Part shown: positions 43,201 through 51,286 of the stretch, one piece after another
How the letters are laid out: each line of letters starts with the position of its first letter
Position numbering within the stretch: the first letter of the stretch is position 1
Source of the DNA: Flavobacterium hydrocarbonoxydans
GTDB taxonomy: Bacteria > Bacteroidota > Bacteroidia > Flavobacteriales > Flavobacteriaceae
Direction: 5' to 3'
NCBI RefSeq assembly: GCF_009789235.1
Contig: NZ_WSTB01000010.1
Location: 1 to 64,000, forward strand
DNA: 64,000 bases
The notes under the pieces: generated by a model
What the model was told of the DNA's origin: nothing
Database searches by the model: none
Seen by the model: the letters and a program-made list of their open reading frames with translations, nothing else
Program-made: the position numbers and the translations under genes

Positions 43201-44271
43201 TGAACCTCCAATATAAATATCATTGTTAGAGTTTATCGCTAAATCTTTAATTATGGCTGAGTTAATATAACTGCCCCATATTCTATTACCATTAGGACTT
43301 AGTTTTGAAAGAAAGGATGCGTCCCAGATTGATATTTTTGTTGTTTGAAAAGCTCCAGCTGTAGCAATATTTGTAGAACTAGAGGTTTCTCCAGTAATAA
43401 TTATATTTTCATTATTATCTGTTTTTATTTTTTGCGTAAGGTATCCACTATTACCCCCAAAATAAGTACCCCACAACCTAACAGGCACAGGATCAATAAT
43501 CAATTTTTTATCACTAATGTCATCCGAAGTTGAAAAACCATATACATTTTTCTTGATTTTAGTATAACCAATATTTATTTCTTTCTTACTGGTTCCTTCT
43601 TCTGTCCAACTAGCAGGAAGTGTTTCTTCCATTTTTCCAAAACGAACATTCATCTGAATTTTATTGTCAACCAAATTTGTTTCGGCACCATTAAATTTTA
43701 ATTGAATATCAGAAATCTTTCCTTTAGGATGTACTACAAAATTGTATTCAACTACTTTTTTTGGGTCATTCGGAATCGTGAAAACTACATCAATGTTAGG
43801 ATAAATATTTTTATAAGTCACTTGTTTGTATTGATGTACGCCAACAATTCCTTCTGGTTTATTAGGAATATTGTAATAATTGTCAAAGTCTTTTGATTTC
43901 TGTTCCGCAATCAATTCAACTTTTGAATTTGAGCCTACAAAATCAATATCAATTCGGTGAAACTTATATTCCAGATTATAATCCGGTTCTGCTTTTACTT
44001 CTTTAGGTAAATGAGTATCCGGAGCTTTTTTTCTTAGAGGAGTTCTGCACGGAATTTTCTTTGCTTCATAAATATCATAGGAAAATCCATTTTTCTTAAG
44101 CTGAACATTCAAACCTCCGGTATTCAATAAAAATTTTACTGCGGTGTTAGGTTTGTTTTTCTGATCGACAATTTGACCTATATTTTCTTTAAAACCAATT
44201 GATTGATTTTGGTTTTGTGCGATGATGGGAGTAATAGCTAATAAAAATAAGTATAGTAATTTTCTTTTCAT
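40204..44271 (-). CDS. T9SS type B cargo protein with SBBP propeller and Ig-like repeats
   Basis: 1355 residues. After the signal peptide (MKRKLLYLFLLAITPIIAQ), the N-terminal ~260 residues (GFKENIGQIVDQ, HRIDIDFVGS, YKQVTYKNIYPNIDVVF) match the domain that precedes SBBP propellers, recently catalogued as a DUF. Blades with LWGTYFGG, IWGTLYGG, LWCTYYGG and QWGTYYGS repeat through about residue 720. An Ig-like domain, an HYR-like domain (GTYTIVWNYDDGNGN) and five Ig-like repeats (xKWYD... YYASQT) lead to a C-terminal type B sorting domain. That domain is almost identical to the one in the adjacent adhesin gene. It is probably surface-anchored or secreted; a role in adhesion or motility is inferred. 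Confidence 0.9.
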   Translation of the reverse strand: MKRKLLYLFLLAITPIIAQNQNQSIGFKENIGQIVDQKNKPNTAVKFLLNTGGLNVQLKKNGFSYDIYEAKKIPCRTPLRKKAPDTHLPKEVKAEPDYNLEYKFHRIDIDFVGSNSKVELIAEQKSKDFDNYYNIPNKPEGIVGVHQYKQVTYKNIYPNIDVVFTIPNDPKKVVEYNFVVHPKGKISDIQLKFNGAETNLVDNKIQMNVRFGKMEETLPASWTEEGTSKKEINIGYTKIKKNVYGFSTSDDISDKKLIIDPVPVRLWGTYFGGNSGYLTQKIKTDNNENIIITGETSSSTNIATAGAFQTTKISIWDASFLSKLSPNGNRIWGSYINSAIIKDLAINSNNDIYIGGSDYGNSSGDNLTTSGAYKTANPDFTLDGLILKFNTDGQQIWGTLYGGSERDLINTLSLDNDENLIIGGETHSTNDIATASAFQSINNDPFDGCGFFAKFSPLGNRISASYFPGIIKYSTIDKNNDLIFAGQYWILDSDQPNISTSGAHQTEIHFMDGFIVKFNPEGQRLWCTYYGGDASFHISVNDYYDRITGIGSDASNNIYISGTTNSINNISTIGAHKENQEVGGVDTFLAKFNSEGVRQWGTYYGSENAQGNDNCESSFTSDNGNIYITGNTRSQTDIVTPDTFQSASNGSDEGFISKFDTMGNLVWGTYYGGDHQDYLKGIFFSNAYVYTIGSTTGSNNLGTSGTEYPTISGGNTFIAKFQDCLTNPILSSNSPICIGNTLELKASGGTTYAWTGPNGFTSSDQNPTILNATAINSGEYSCLITGTGGCDDTKKIDVVIGDVEAPIPDLTNLPAVTGDCNTVITIVPTATDVCAGAITATTTNPLSYSLPGTYTIVWNYDDGNGNTSTQNQTVNISSQPLPIVNTNPQTFCFQQNATLNDIDIAGQNLKWYDELIAGTLLTNTTLLEDGKTYYASQTINGCESDRVAVGVTILNTPVPTGIVNQTFCTGDNPTLANILVEGENIKWYDDATSLSVLANTVPLQDGKTYYASQTINNCESNRIAITVAVQNTPAIPTGDSNQSFCKIENATLNNLILTGQNLKWYDSDLPTTPLTNATLLENNTTYYASQTIGCESGRFPVLVTIYDTPLPTGNSNQIFCLDQNATISDVIANGNDLKWYDAAVNGNILQNTTILEDGLNYYVSQTLNNCESPRLAITIKIQDTKLPIGENNQKFCVQENATISDINITGQNIKWYNALTGGENLSNMTPLENGKTYYASQTINSCESDRNTFSIQILEATTADCINFEDELPYPKFFTPNNDGYNDTWTIDFAYLAPNSNIRIFNRYGKFIKELSIHTAWDGTYIGRDEPSSDYWFVVTRLNGAEFRGHFTLKR

Positions 44272-44417
44272 AAAATAGATTCAGCAATCGCAAATGTAAT
44301 CAAATATCTACAAAATAAAACTAAAAATTCTTATCGAAAAAGAGATAAATCACCTCCAAAATCTTTTCATAAAAAGTCCCCAAATATCACGTATTTTTGC
44401 AAAAAAAGAATGTTGCT

Positions 44418-46610
44418 TTGAAAACCAAACTCTTCATCATCACACCACCTTTTACCCAACTGAATACTCCGTATCCGGCAACTGCGTATATAAAAGGATT
44501 TTTAAATACCAAAAATATCGAATCGGTTCAGGCAGATTTGGGTATTGATGTGATTTTGGAATTGTTTTCGAAAAAAGGATTGTCGGCGATATTTGAAAAA
44601 GCAACTACTAACAATAAACCAAAAACAACAAACGCACAGAGAATTTTTGCTTTGCAGGATGAATACATCAAAACAATTGATGCTGTGATTCAGTTTTTGC
44701 AAGGGAAAAATCCAACTCTGGCATTGCAGATTTGCCAGGAAGATTTTCTGCCGGAAGCTTCCCGTTTTGCACAACTTGAAGAACTCGATTGGGCTTTTGG
44801 AACCATGGGAACTCAGGACAAAGCCAAACATTTAGCCACTTTGTATCTCGAAGATATTTCGGATTTTATTGTAGAATGTATCGATGAAAATTTTGGCTTT
44901 AGCCGATATGCCGAACGTTTAGGAAGAAGTGCCAATTCTTTTGATGAATTGTACCAAGCACTTCAGCAGGAACCGACGTATATCGATTCGATTTTGATTT
45001 CGCTTTTAAAAGCTAAAATTGAAACCATTCAACCCACTTTGTTTTTGATTTCTGTTCCCTTTCCAGGGAATTTATACAGCGCTTTTCGATGTGCGCAATG
45101 GGTAAAACAGAATCATCCTGAAATTAAAATCTCGATGGGTGGCGGTTTCCCAAATACCGAATTGCGTTCGCTTTCGGATAAACGTGTTTTTGAATTCTTT
45201 GATTTTATTACTTTGGATGATGGCGAAGTTCCGATAGAAGAATTAATTTTCAACTTAGAAAACCCAGGCTCTGATTCTTATAAACGAACTTTTTTACTTG
45301 AAAACGGAGAAGTAGTTTATAAAAACAATTCCTTAAAACACGATTACAAACAAGCGCAGGTAGGAACTCCTGATTACTCTGATTTGCCTTTGGATAAATA
45401 TATTTCGGTTATCGAAATCGTCAATCCTATGCACCGAATGTGGAGCGATGGCCGTTGGAATAAACTCACCATGGCGCACGGCTGCTATTGGGGCAAATGT
45501 ACTTTTTGTGATATTTCACTTGATTATATAAAAGTGTATGAGCCTGTTGCGGCCAATTTGCTTTGTGACAGAATGGAAGAAATGATGCTGCAAACCGGTC
45601 AGAATGGTTTTCATTTTGTTGATGAGGCAGCGCCGCCAGCTTTGATGCGCGCTTTGGCAATCGAAATTTTACGCCGAAAATTAGCTGTAACCTGGTGGAC
45701 CAACATTCGATTTGAAAAAAGCTTTTCTAAAGATTTGTGTTTGCTTCTAAAAGCTTCCGGATGTATTGCCGTTTCTGGTGGATTGGAAGTGGCTTCAGAC
45801 CGATTATTGAAATTAATCGATAAAGGTGTTACGGTAGAACAAGTGGCAAAAGTGACGAGCAATTTTACCGAAGCCGGCATTATGGTGCACGCGTATTTAA
45901 TGTACGGATATCCAACACAGACCATTCAGGAAACGGTTGACAGTCTCGAAATGGTGCGTCAATTATTTGAAGCGGGTGTTCTGCAATCGGGTTTTTGGCA
46001 TCAGTTTGCCATGACGGCGCACAGTCCTGTTGGGTTGTATCCGGAAAATTTTGGTGTAACCAAAAAAACAGAAACCATAGGAACTTTTGCAAATAATGAT
46101 ATCGATTATACGGATTCAACTGGAATCAATCATGATAAATTTAGTTTTGGATTGAAGAAATCACTGTTCAATTTTATGCACGGAATCTGTTTTGATTACG
46201 AATTGCAGGATTGGTTTGATTTTAAAATTCCGAAAACCAAAATTCACCCGGATTTTATTTTCAATGCTTTAGAAGAGCAAAATAATTTTGATACAAAACC
46301 AAATGCAAAAGTAGTTTGGCTGGGCGGAAAACCATCAGTAGAAACATTTTCAAAATCTAAAAAAGGGCAAACATGGGAAATGATGTCACTTACTTTTCAT
46401 GACAAAAAAGAAAGTTTCATCATTCAGACAAATAAAACTGAAGGTGAATGGCTGGTTGAAATTTTGCAAAAAATTACGATTTCAAATGCTAAAAATTATA
46501 CTTTTCAGGAAGTAAAAACTGATTTCGAAATGCAGTTAGATGATTTCGAATTGTTTTGGTATTCAAAACCGGTTAATACGTTACGTGAGTTTGGGTTGTT
46601 GGTTTTGTAG
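44418..46610 (+). CDS. B12-binding radical SAM protein
   Basis: About 730 residues. The frame has no ATG at its start; TTG at 44418 (KTKLFIITPPFTQLN follows) is the most likely start, and TTG at 44397 would add seven residues. A B12-binding-like region (about 175-330, with FLISVPFPGNLYSAFRCAQW and ISMGGGFPNTEL) precedes the radical SAM core. The cluster motif is HGCYWGKCTFCD (about 355-366): spacing C-x4-C-x2-C, not the usual C-x3-C-x2-C. SGGLEVASDRLL and AYLMYGYPTQT follow as in the TIM-barrel core. Members of this group methylate or rearrange substrates, which cannot be predicted here. It stands alone, with a gap of about 255 bp before the RprY-like gene. Confidence 0.8.
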   Translation: MKTKLFIITPPFTQLNTPYPATAYIKGFLNTKNIESVQADLGIDVILELFSKKGLSAIFEKATTNNKPKTTNAQRIFALQDEYIKTIDAVIQFLQGKNPTLALQICQEDFLPEASRFAQLEELDWAFGTMGTQDKAKHLATLYLEDISDFIVECIDENFGFSRYAERLGRSANSFDELYQALQQEPTYIDSILISLLKAKIETIQPTLFLISVPFPGNLYSAFRCAQWVKQNHPEIKISMGGGFPNTELRSLSDKRVFEFFDFITLDDGEVPIEELIFNLENPGSDSYKRTFLLENGEVVYKNNSLKHDYKQAQVGTPDYSDLPLDKYISVIEIVNPMHRMWSDGRWNKLTMAHGCYWGKCTFCDISLDYIKVYEPVAANLLCDRMEEMMLQTGQNGFHFVDEAAPPALMRALAIEILRRKLAVTWWTNIRFEKSFSKDLCLLLKASGCIAVSGGLEVASDRLLKLIDKGVTVEQVAKVTSNFTEAGIMVHAYLMYGYPTQTIQETVDSLEMVRQLFEAGVLQSGFWHQFAMTAHSPVGLYPENFGVTKKTETIGTFANNDIDYTDSTGINHDKFSFGLKKSLFNFMHGICFDYELQDWFDFKIPKTKIHPDFIFNALEEQNNFDTKPNAKVVWLGGKPSVETFSKSKKGQTWEMMSLTFHDKKESFIIQTNKTEGEWLVEILQKITISNAKNYTFQEVKTDFEMQLDDFELFWYSKPVNTLREFGLLVL

Positions 46611-46865
46611 GGCTTTATACCATTGCAGGATAAATAAAAATTAAGGTTTTTGGCTAATAAACTTCATGACTGTCCACTAAGCGGACTAAATAAAAAATAG
46701 ACCACAGGCTACACCAATTGAACAGATAAAAACTGATTTTTTTTAGCTCTTTGTAAATCATAATCAGCACTAATCCGCTAAAATCAGTTTCATCAGTGTG
46801 CCATTATTAATGAATTGGTATAAAAAACGGATAGTCTTAATAAACTTAATTTCTTAATGGTAAAA

Positions 46866-47555
46866 CTATTTCTCCAGAGTAAAACGAAACCCAATTCCAT
46901 GAAGGTTTTCAATTGCAATTCCGTTTTCATTGGCTAAAATCTTTCGCAAACGCGAAATAAAAACATCCAGACTTCTTCCCATAAAATAATCATCGGTACC
47001 CCAAAGCGAAGTTAGAATCTGCTCGCGTTTTAAAACAGAATTCTTATTGTCTAAAAACAATTTCAAAAGTTCAGATTCGCGCTGTGTAAGGCCAATTTTT
47101 TCCTTTTCATTAAAAAGAATAAAGTTTTTGGTATCAAACTGGTATTTCCCAATTTCATAAATCGATTTTTCGACAGGACTATTTTTCTGGGAACGCTTTA
47201 AGAAAATTTCGATTTTCAATAATAATTCTTCAATACTAAAGGGTTTTACCAAATAATCGTCGGCACCCAAACGCAATCCTTTGATGCGGTCTTCTTTAAG
47301 GGTTTTTGCCGAAAGAAAAATAATAGGAATATTGGTATTGAGTTTTCTAACTTCAGTTGCCAGATCAAAACCATCCATTTTTGGCATCATTATATCGAAA
47401 ATACAAATGTCAAAATTTTCTTTTTTAAAAGCTTCCAAACCCAATTTCCCATCACAACAATGAATAACTTCATAGTTGTTTTGTTCCAGATTGTCTTTGG
47501 TCAAAAACGCTAATGTTTCATCATCTTCGGTATAAAGAATTTTAAATTGCTTCAT
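46866..47555 (-). CDS. OmpR-family response regulator (RprY-like)
   Basis: 229 residues. The receiver domain has acidic pocket residues EDD (10-12), phosphoacceptor Asp54 in CIFDIMMPKMDG and a Lys in DYLVKPFS. The C-terminal winged helix shows LTQRESELLKLFLDN, DYFMGRSLDVFISRLRKIL and LHGIGFRF. It binds DNA and is controlled by the kinase encoded immediately upstream, whose gene overlaps it by 4 nt. In Bacteroidota this pair resembles RprX/RprY. Target genes are unknown. Confidence 0.9.
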   Translation of the reverse strand: MKQFKILYTEDDETLAFLTKDNLEQNNYEVIHCCDGKLGLEAFKKENFDICIFDIMMPKMDGFDLATEVRKLNTNIPIIFLSAKTLKEDRIKGLRLGADDYLVKPFSIEELLLKIEIFLKRSQKNSPVEKSIYEIGKYQFDTKNFILFNEKEKIGLTQRESELLKLFLDNKNSVLKREQILTSLWGTDDYFMGRSLDVFISRLRKILANENGIAIENLHGIGFRFTLEK

Positions 47556-48814
47556 TTTTTATAAGGAATTGATAAGGTGATGGTTGTGCCGTTTTTACTA
47601 TTATTAGTGGCATTAATTTTCCAGTTCTGCAAATTGCAAATCTTTTTTACGTAATATAATCCTAATCCAAAACCGTTTACTTCATTGCTTTTAGAATTTT
47701 GAACGCGGTAAAATTTATCAAATATAAACGAAATATTTTTAGAAGAAATTCCAATTCCGTTATCTATAAATTCCAATTTTAATGTTTGATTTTCAGTTGA
47801 AATCCGAATGGTGATTTCAGGTTTCGAATCACAATATTTTACCGCATTATCCAATAAATTATAAATCAGATTGGTAAAATGAAAAGCGTCTGTTTCAATT
47901 TGATATTCATCCAAAGGAGATTCAATTTTAATGCTGGTTTCAGGGTATTTTAACTGAATATTCTGAATCGTTTCTTCCATAATGGGCAAAATCAAAACCG
48001 CCTCCGATTTTAATTCCAAAGGGGTATAATCTGATTTCGCAATATTTAGAATTTTCTCGATATGACTGTTCAGTTTATTGCTTTGTTTGATGATAATATC
48101 CGTGTAAGTATGCAGTTTTTTGTCTTCCTTAATGGGGTTTTGCTCAATTAAATATTTCGAAGCAATCAAAATGGATGATAAAGGCGTTTTGAATTCATGT
48201 GTCATATTATTGATGAAATCACGCTGCAATTCGGAGTATTTTTTTTGCTGCAAAATCGTAAAAATCGAATACACATAGATCAGCAAAATAAAAATTAAAG
48301 CAAGAGAAAGCACAAACCAAAAACGCATCGAGCTGAATAAATAACTCGTTTCGTTAGGAAACCGTACCGCAAAATAATACACTAAATTTTTATGTTTAGG
48401 GAAATAAACCGACTGTTTTCCTTTTCCTTTTTCGGATAATGAAATGTAATTTCCATACACCATTTCGTCGCTTTGGCAATTGTACATCGCATATTCAAAA
48501 TCGGTCGTGATATTCATTTTTTTGAATTCCGTCTTTAGATAAAATTCTAAAATATCGGGTTCAAAATCATTGTCGATGTTTACAATATAATAGTCATTGG
48601 CCACTTTCTGCACCGGATTTTGAGCCGGCAATTCATGACTTTTGCCTTCATATAATTTTTTGGCAACTTCCAGTAAAGCGATATGCGTTTTCTGACTGAG
48701 TTTTTTTTGTTCTAATGTAAAAGCTTCTTTAGTCCAAAGCAGCTGTGCAATTAATATCCCGATAATGGCTATTAATCCTAATATAATGATACTATTGAGT
48801 CTGTTTATTTTCAA
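47552..48814 (-). CDS. Sensor histidine kinase (RprX-like)
   Basis: 420 residues. Two transmembrane segments (about 9-26 and 165-186) frame a periplasmic sensor domain of about 140 residues. The H-box is FINNMTHEFKTPLSSILIAS (His about 208). The ATP-binding part has NLLDNAVKYCD (N box), FIDNGIGIS (G1) and GFGLGLYYVKKI (G2). It phosphorylates the RprY-like regulator, whose gene starts inside its last codons. The periplasmic sensor has no recognised domain, so the stimulus is unknown. Confidence 0.9.
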   Translation of the reverse strand: MKINRLNSIIILGLIAIIGILIAQLLWTKEAFTLEQKKLSQKTHIALLEVAKKLYEGKSHELPAQNPVQKVANDYYIVNIDNDFEPDILEFYLKTEFKKMNITTDFEYAMYNCQSDEMVYGNYISLSEKGKGKQSVYFPKHKNLVYYFAVRFPNETSYLFSSMRFWFVLSLALIFILLIYVYSIFTILQQKKYSELQRDFINNMTHEFKTPLSSILIASKYLIEQNPIKEDKKLHTYTDIIIKQSNKLNSHIEKILNIAKSDYTPLELKSEAVLILPIMEETIQNIQLKYPETSIKIESPLDEYQIETDAFHFTNLIYNLLDNAVKYCDSKPEITIRISTENQTLKLEFIDNGIGISSKNISFIFDKFYRVQNSKSNEVNGFGLGLYYVKKICNLQNWKINATNNSKNGTTITLSIPYKK

Positions 48815-48978
48815 TTATTAAGAGTTTTGAAAGTGTAATATTAATCAAAAATAGCCTTAAAAACACCAGTTAACAAGTCATTAACAAACATTTGAAACCA
48901 CTTAACAGCGATTTGAAATTTTCAGAATTACTTTTGAAATACAAAATAACGAGAACTTTAACCATTAAATATATAACT

Positions 48979-49386
48979 ATGAAAATTATTAAAATTTCGA
49001 TGCTGGCTTTAGCTTTAAGCTTAATGTCTTTCTCAGCAATTGTTCCAGTAAAAGTAATCCTTTCGAAAACTGAAAAAGCACTTGCTTCAATTTCATGGAA
49101 GGCTGAAAGTATTGATGTGGGTGAAATTCCGCAGGGAACTCCAAAAGCGATTGTTTTTGAATTTAAAAATACAGGAAATGCTGCAGTTGTAATTACCAAT
49201 GTAAAAGGTTCTTGCGGTTGTACTGCAACAGATTATACTAAAGAACCTATTCTTCCTGGAAAATCTGCAAAAGTTACCGCAACCTATAATGCGGCTAACA
49301 AAGGTGCTTTTACAAAAACAGTTACAGTAACAACAAGCGCTGAAACAGCACCAAAAATACTTACTCTAAGAGGAACTGTTATCTAA
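48979..49386 (+). CDS. DUF1573 secreted protein
   Basis: 135 residues from the ATG at 48979, which begins the signal peptide (MKIIKISMLALALSLMSFSA). An earlier in-frame ATG at 48892 would add 29 polar residues, so I reject it. The mature part has VGEIPQGTPKAIVFEFKNTG, then the typical DUF1573 motif VKGSCGCTATDYT and a strand-rich end, ILTLRGTVI. The fold is Ig-like (ASH/MSP-like). Its function in Bacteroidota is unknown. It is divergent from the two-component operon and about 165 bp away, so co-regulation is possible. Confidence 0.85.
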   Translation: MKIIKISMLALALSLMSFSAIVPVKVILSKTEKALASISWKAESIDVGEIPQGTPKAIVFEFKNTGNAAVVITNVKGSCGCTATDYTKEPILPGKSAKVTATYNAANKGAFTKTVTVTTSAETAPKILTLRGTVI

Positions 49387-49410
49387 AATAAAAGGTTGAT
49401 AATAATGTGA

Positions 49411-49447
49411 AAAACTCCAGATTGGCCATATGTCTGGAGTTTTTTTT
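49411..49447. terminator. Bidirectional terminator
   Basis: ACTCCAGA (49414-49421) pairs with TCTGGAGT (49433-49440) and is followed by a T run; an A run precedes it. It lies between the converging DUF1573 and NlpC/P60 genes. Confidence 0.8.
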
Positions 49448-49464
49448 ATGCCCTGAAATTTGAT

Positions 49465-49971
49465 TTATTTAGTTAACACATCAATACATTTATAAAAACG
49501 ATTCGTATAATGCTCTGTGTCAAGCGAAGTAATGGTAACGCTGCTCACTTTGCCGGAGGAAGCATGAATAAACTTGGACTGCATGCCATTGGCTTCGCAA
49601 ATAATTCCGAGATGCCCAATAATGGTTCTGTCTTTGTAACCATAAAAGACTAAAATATCTCCCACTCTAAAATCTTCGGGAGCCAGTGCTGTTCCTAAAT
49701 TTTTATACTCACTGGAGCTTCTGGGTAAGGAAACATCAAAATTTTTAAATACATAACTAACAAAACCAGAACAGTCAAATCCTTTTTCAGGATCGTTCCC
49801 GGCATATAAATAAGGTGTTCCTATAAATTGTTTAGCAAAGCTAATGATAGAATCACGATCGACTCCGTTTGCTGTTTTCTGAATGGGCGTATGAGTCGAT
49901 ACCGTTTCCTTTTTTTCAAAACAAGAAGATAAAATGGCTGTAGCAAATAATAGGTAGAGGGTAAATTTCAT
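49465..49971 (-). CDS. NlpC/P60-family peptidoglycan hydrolase, lipoprotein
   Basis: 168 residues. The lipobox Cys is residue 17 (ILSSC). The NlpC/P60 core has the catalytic Cys67 in DCSGFVSYVF, the His in TIIGHLGIICE and a third polar residue near FIHASSGKV. The preceding FIGTPYLYAGNDPEKG is also characteristic. It would cut peptide bonds in peptidoglycan stems, anchored to the outer membrane facing the periplasm. No other cell wall genes are nearby. Confidence 0.88.
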   Translation of the reverse strand: MKFTLYLLFATAILSSCFEKKETVSTHTPIQKTANGVDRDSIISFAKQFIGTPYLYAGNDPEKGFDCSGFVSYVFKNFDVSLPRSSSEYKNLGTALAPEDFRVGDILVFYGYKDRTIIGHLGIICEANGMQSKFIHASSGKVSSVTITSLDTEHYTNRFYKCIDVLTK

Positions 49972-50130
49972 TTTTTACGAATTAACTGTAGGATTTATTT
50001 CATAAAGATAGTCCTTGCTTTTGAATATCAAAGGAATAGTTTTTTTAGAGTTAATGAAATAACGCATTAAAGATAAAATTTAATGAAGCCACGGTGGTAT
50101 TATTTTATTACTTTTTGATGGTTTAGTATC

Positions 50131-50160
50131 TTTTTAAACAATAATTTTCAGGTATATTTG
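50131..50160 (+). promoter_or_regulatory. Promoter of the CE2-esterase operon (PUL 2 plus strand)
   Basis: TATATTTG (50153-50160) is a perfect TAnnTTTG, and a TTTTT run at 50131-50135 lies in the -33 position. It is 31 bp before the ATG at 50192. Confidence 0.55.
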
Positions 50161-50191
50161 TGAATCTACTTTATATTTTAACAAATAAATT

Positions 50192-51286
50192 ATGTTTATT
50201 AAAAAAATGCCTCTTATAATTTTGTTATTGATGATTTCGTCAGTTTCAATTGCACAAAGTAAAACCAATACTTTTCTGTATGCCGGAAGAGTAGATAAAC
50301 TACAAGACGATACTGTTGTTTTGATTGGAACTGCAGCTTCGGTCTCGTTTAATTTTACCGGGAATGAATGTGCTGTTTCTTTGCAAAGTATTGATAACTG
50401 GGAACATCATAATTATGTGGTTTTCGAACTGGATGGAGAAAATATTGGAAAATACAGAGTCGAAAAAGGTGCTGCGCAATCTTTTCCAATTACGGTAACT
50501 TCAAATAAAAAAGTACATACGCTGACGATTTATAAAGGTACAGAAGCCACAATGGGGAACGTTGTTTTTCTGGGAACTACAGCAAAACTGACTTCAATAT
50601 CTTCTAAAAAGAAAAAGAAAATTGAATTTATTGGCGATTCTATTACTTCTGGAGCGGCTAATGATCCGTCTGAAATCCCGTGTAATGAAGGCGAGTATTT
50701 TGATCATCACAATGGTTTTTTTGCTTATGGTCCGATTTTGTCCCGCGATATTGAAGTGGATTATTTAATGAGTTCTGTTTCGGGAATCGGAATGTATCGC
50801 AACTGGAACGACGAAAATCCGGAATTGGCGATTATGCCTAAAGTTTATGAGAATTTGTATTTGACACTAGAGGCTTCTAAACCGAAATATGATTTTACTT
50901 TTCAGCCTGATATCATCAGTATTGCTTTAGGAACCAATGATTTTTCAGGAGGCGATGGTAAAAAAGAACGTTTGCCTTTTAATGCAGAAAAGTATGTTTC
51001 GAATTATGTGAATTTTATCAAGATGTTGTACAAACACAACCCAAATGCTCAAATTGTGATCACCAACAGTCCGATGGTGAACGGCGACAGAGCAGTTGTT
51101 TTTGAAGATTGTCTGACTAAAGTAAAACAGGCTTTTGAAAAGGATACCACACATAAACCTATTTTGATTTTTAAGTTTAAACCCATGACGCCTTCTGGTT
51201 GTGGCGGACATCCAAATATTAGCGAGCATCAGGTAATGGCAAAGGAATATGGTCCTTTCTTAAAAAAGTTACTAAATGAAAAATAA
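50192..51286 (+). CDS. CE2-like SGNH carbohydrate esterase
   Basis: 364 residues with a signal peptide ending near SIAQ. An N-terminal beta-sandwich domain (about 25-140) precedes the SGNH hydrolase domain. Its nucleophile motif is EFIGDSITSGAA (Ser about 150), with SIALGTNDFSGG as the Gly/Asn block and GCGGHPNISEHQ as the C-terminal His block. This two-domain order matches carbohydrate esterase family 2, which removes acetyl groups from sugars. In Roseburia, CE2 enzymes deacetylate mannan oligosaccharides, which fits the mannanase genes of this locus. Its last 11 nt overlap the next esterase gene. Confidence 0.85.
   Translation: MFIKKMPLIILLLMISSVSIAQSKTNTFLYAGRVDKLQDDTVVLIGTAASVSFNFTGNECAVSLQSIDNWEHHNYVVFELDGENIGKYRVEKGAAQSFPITVTSNKKVHTLTIYKGTEATMGNVVFLGTTAKLTSISSKKKKKIEFIGDSITSGAANDPSEIPCNEGEYFDHHNGFFAYGPILSRDIEVDYLMSSVSGIGMYRNWNDENPELAIMPKVYENLYLTLEASKPKYDFTFQPDIISIALGTNDFSGGDGKKERLPFNAEKYVSNYVNFIKMLYKHNPNAQIVITNSPMVNGDRAVVFEDCLTKVKQAFEKDTTHKPILIFKFKPMTPSGCGGHPNISEHQVMAKEYGPFLKKLLNEK

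Noticed and set aside
48892..48978. Upstream ATG for the DUF1573 protein
   Set aside because: It would add 29 polar residues before a typical signal peptide starting at 48979.
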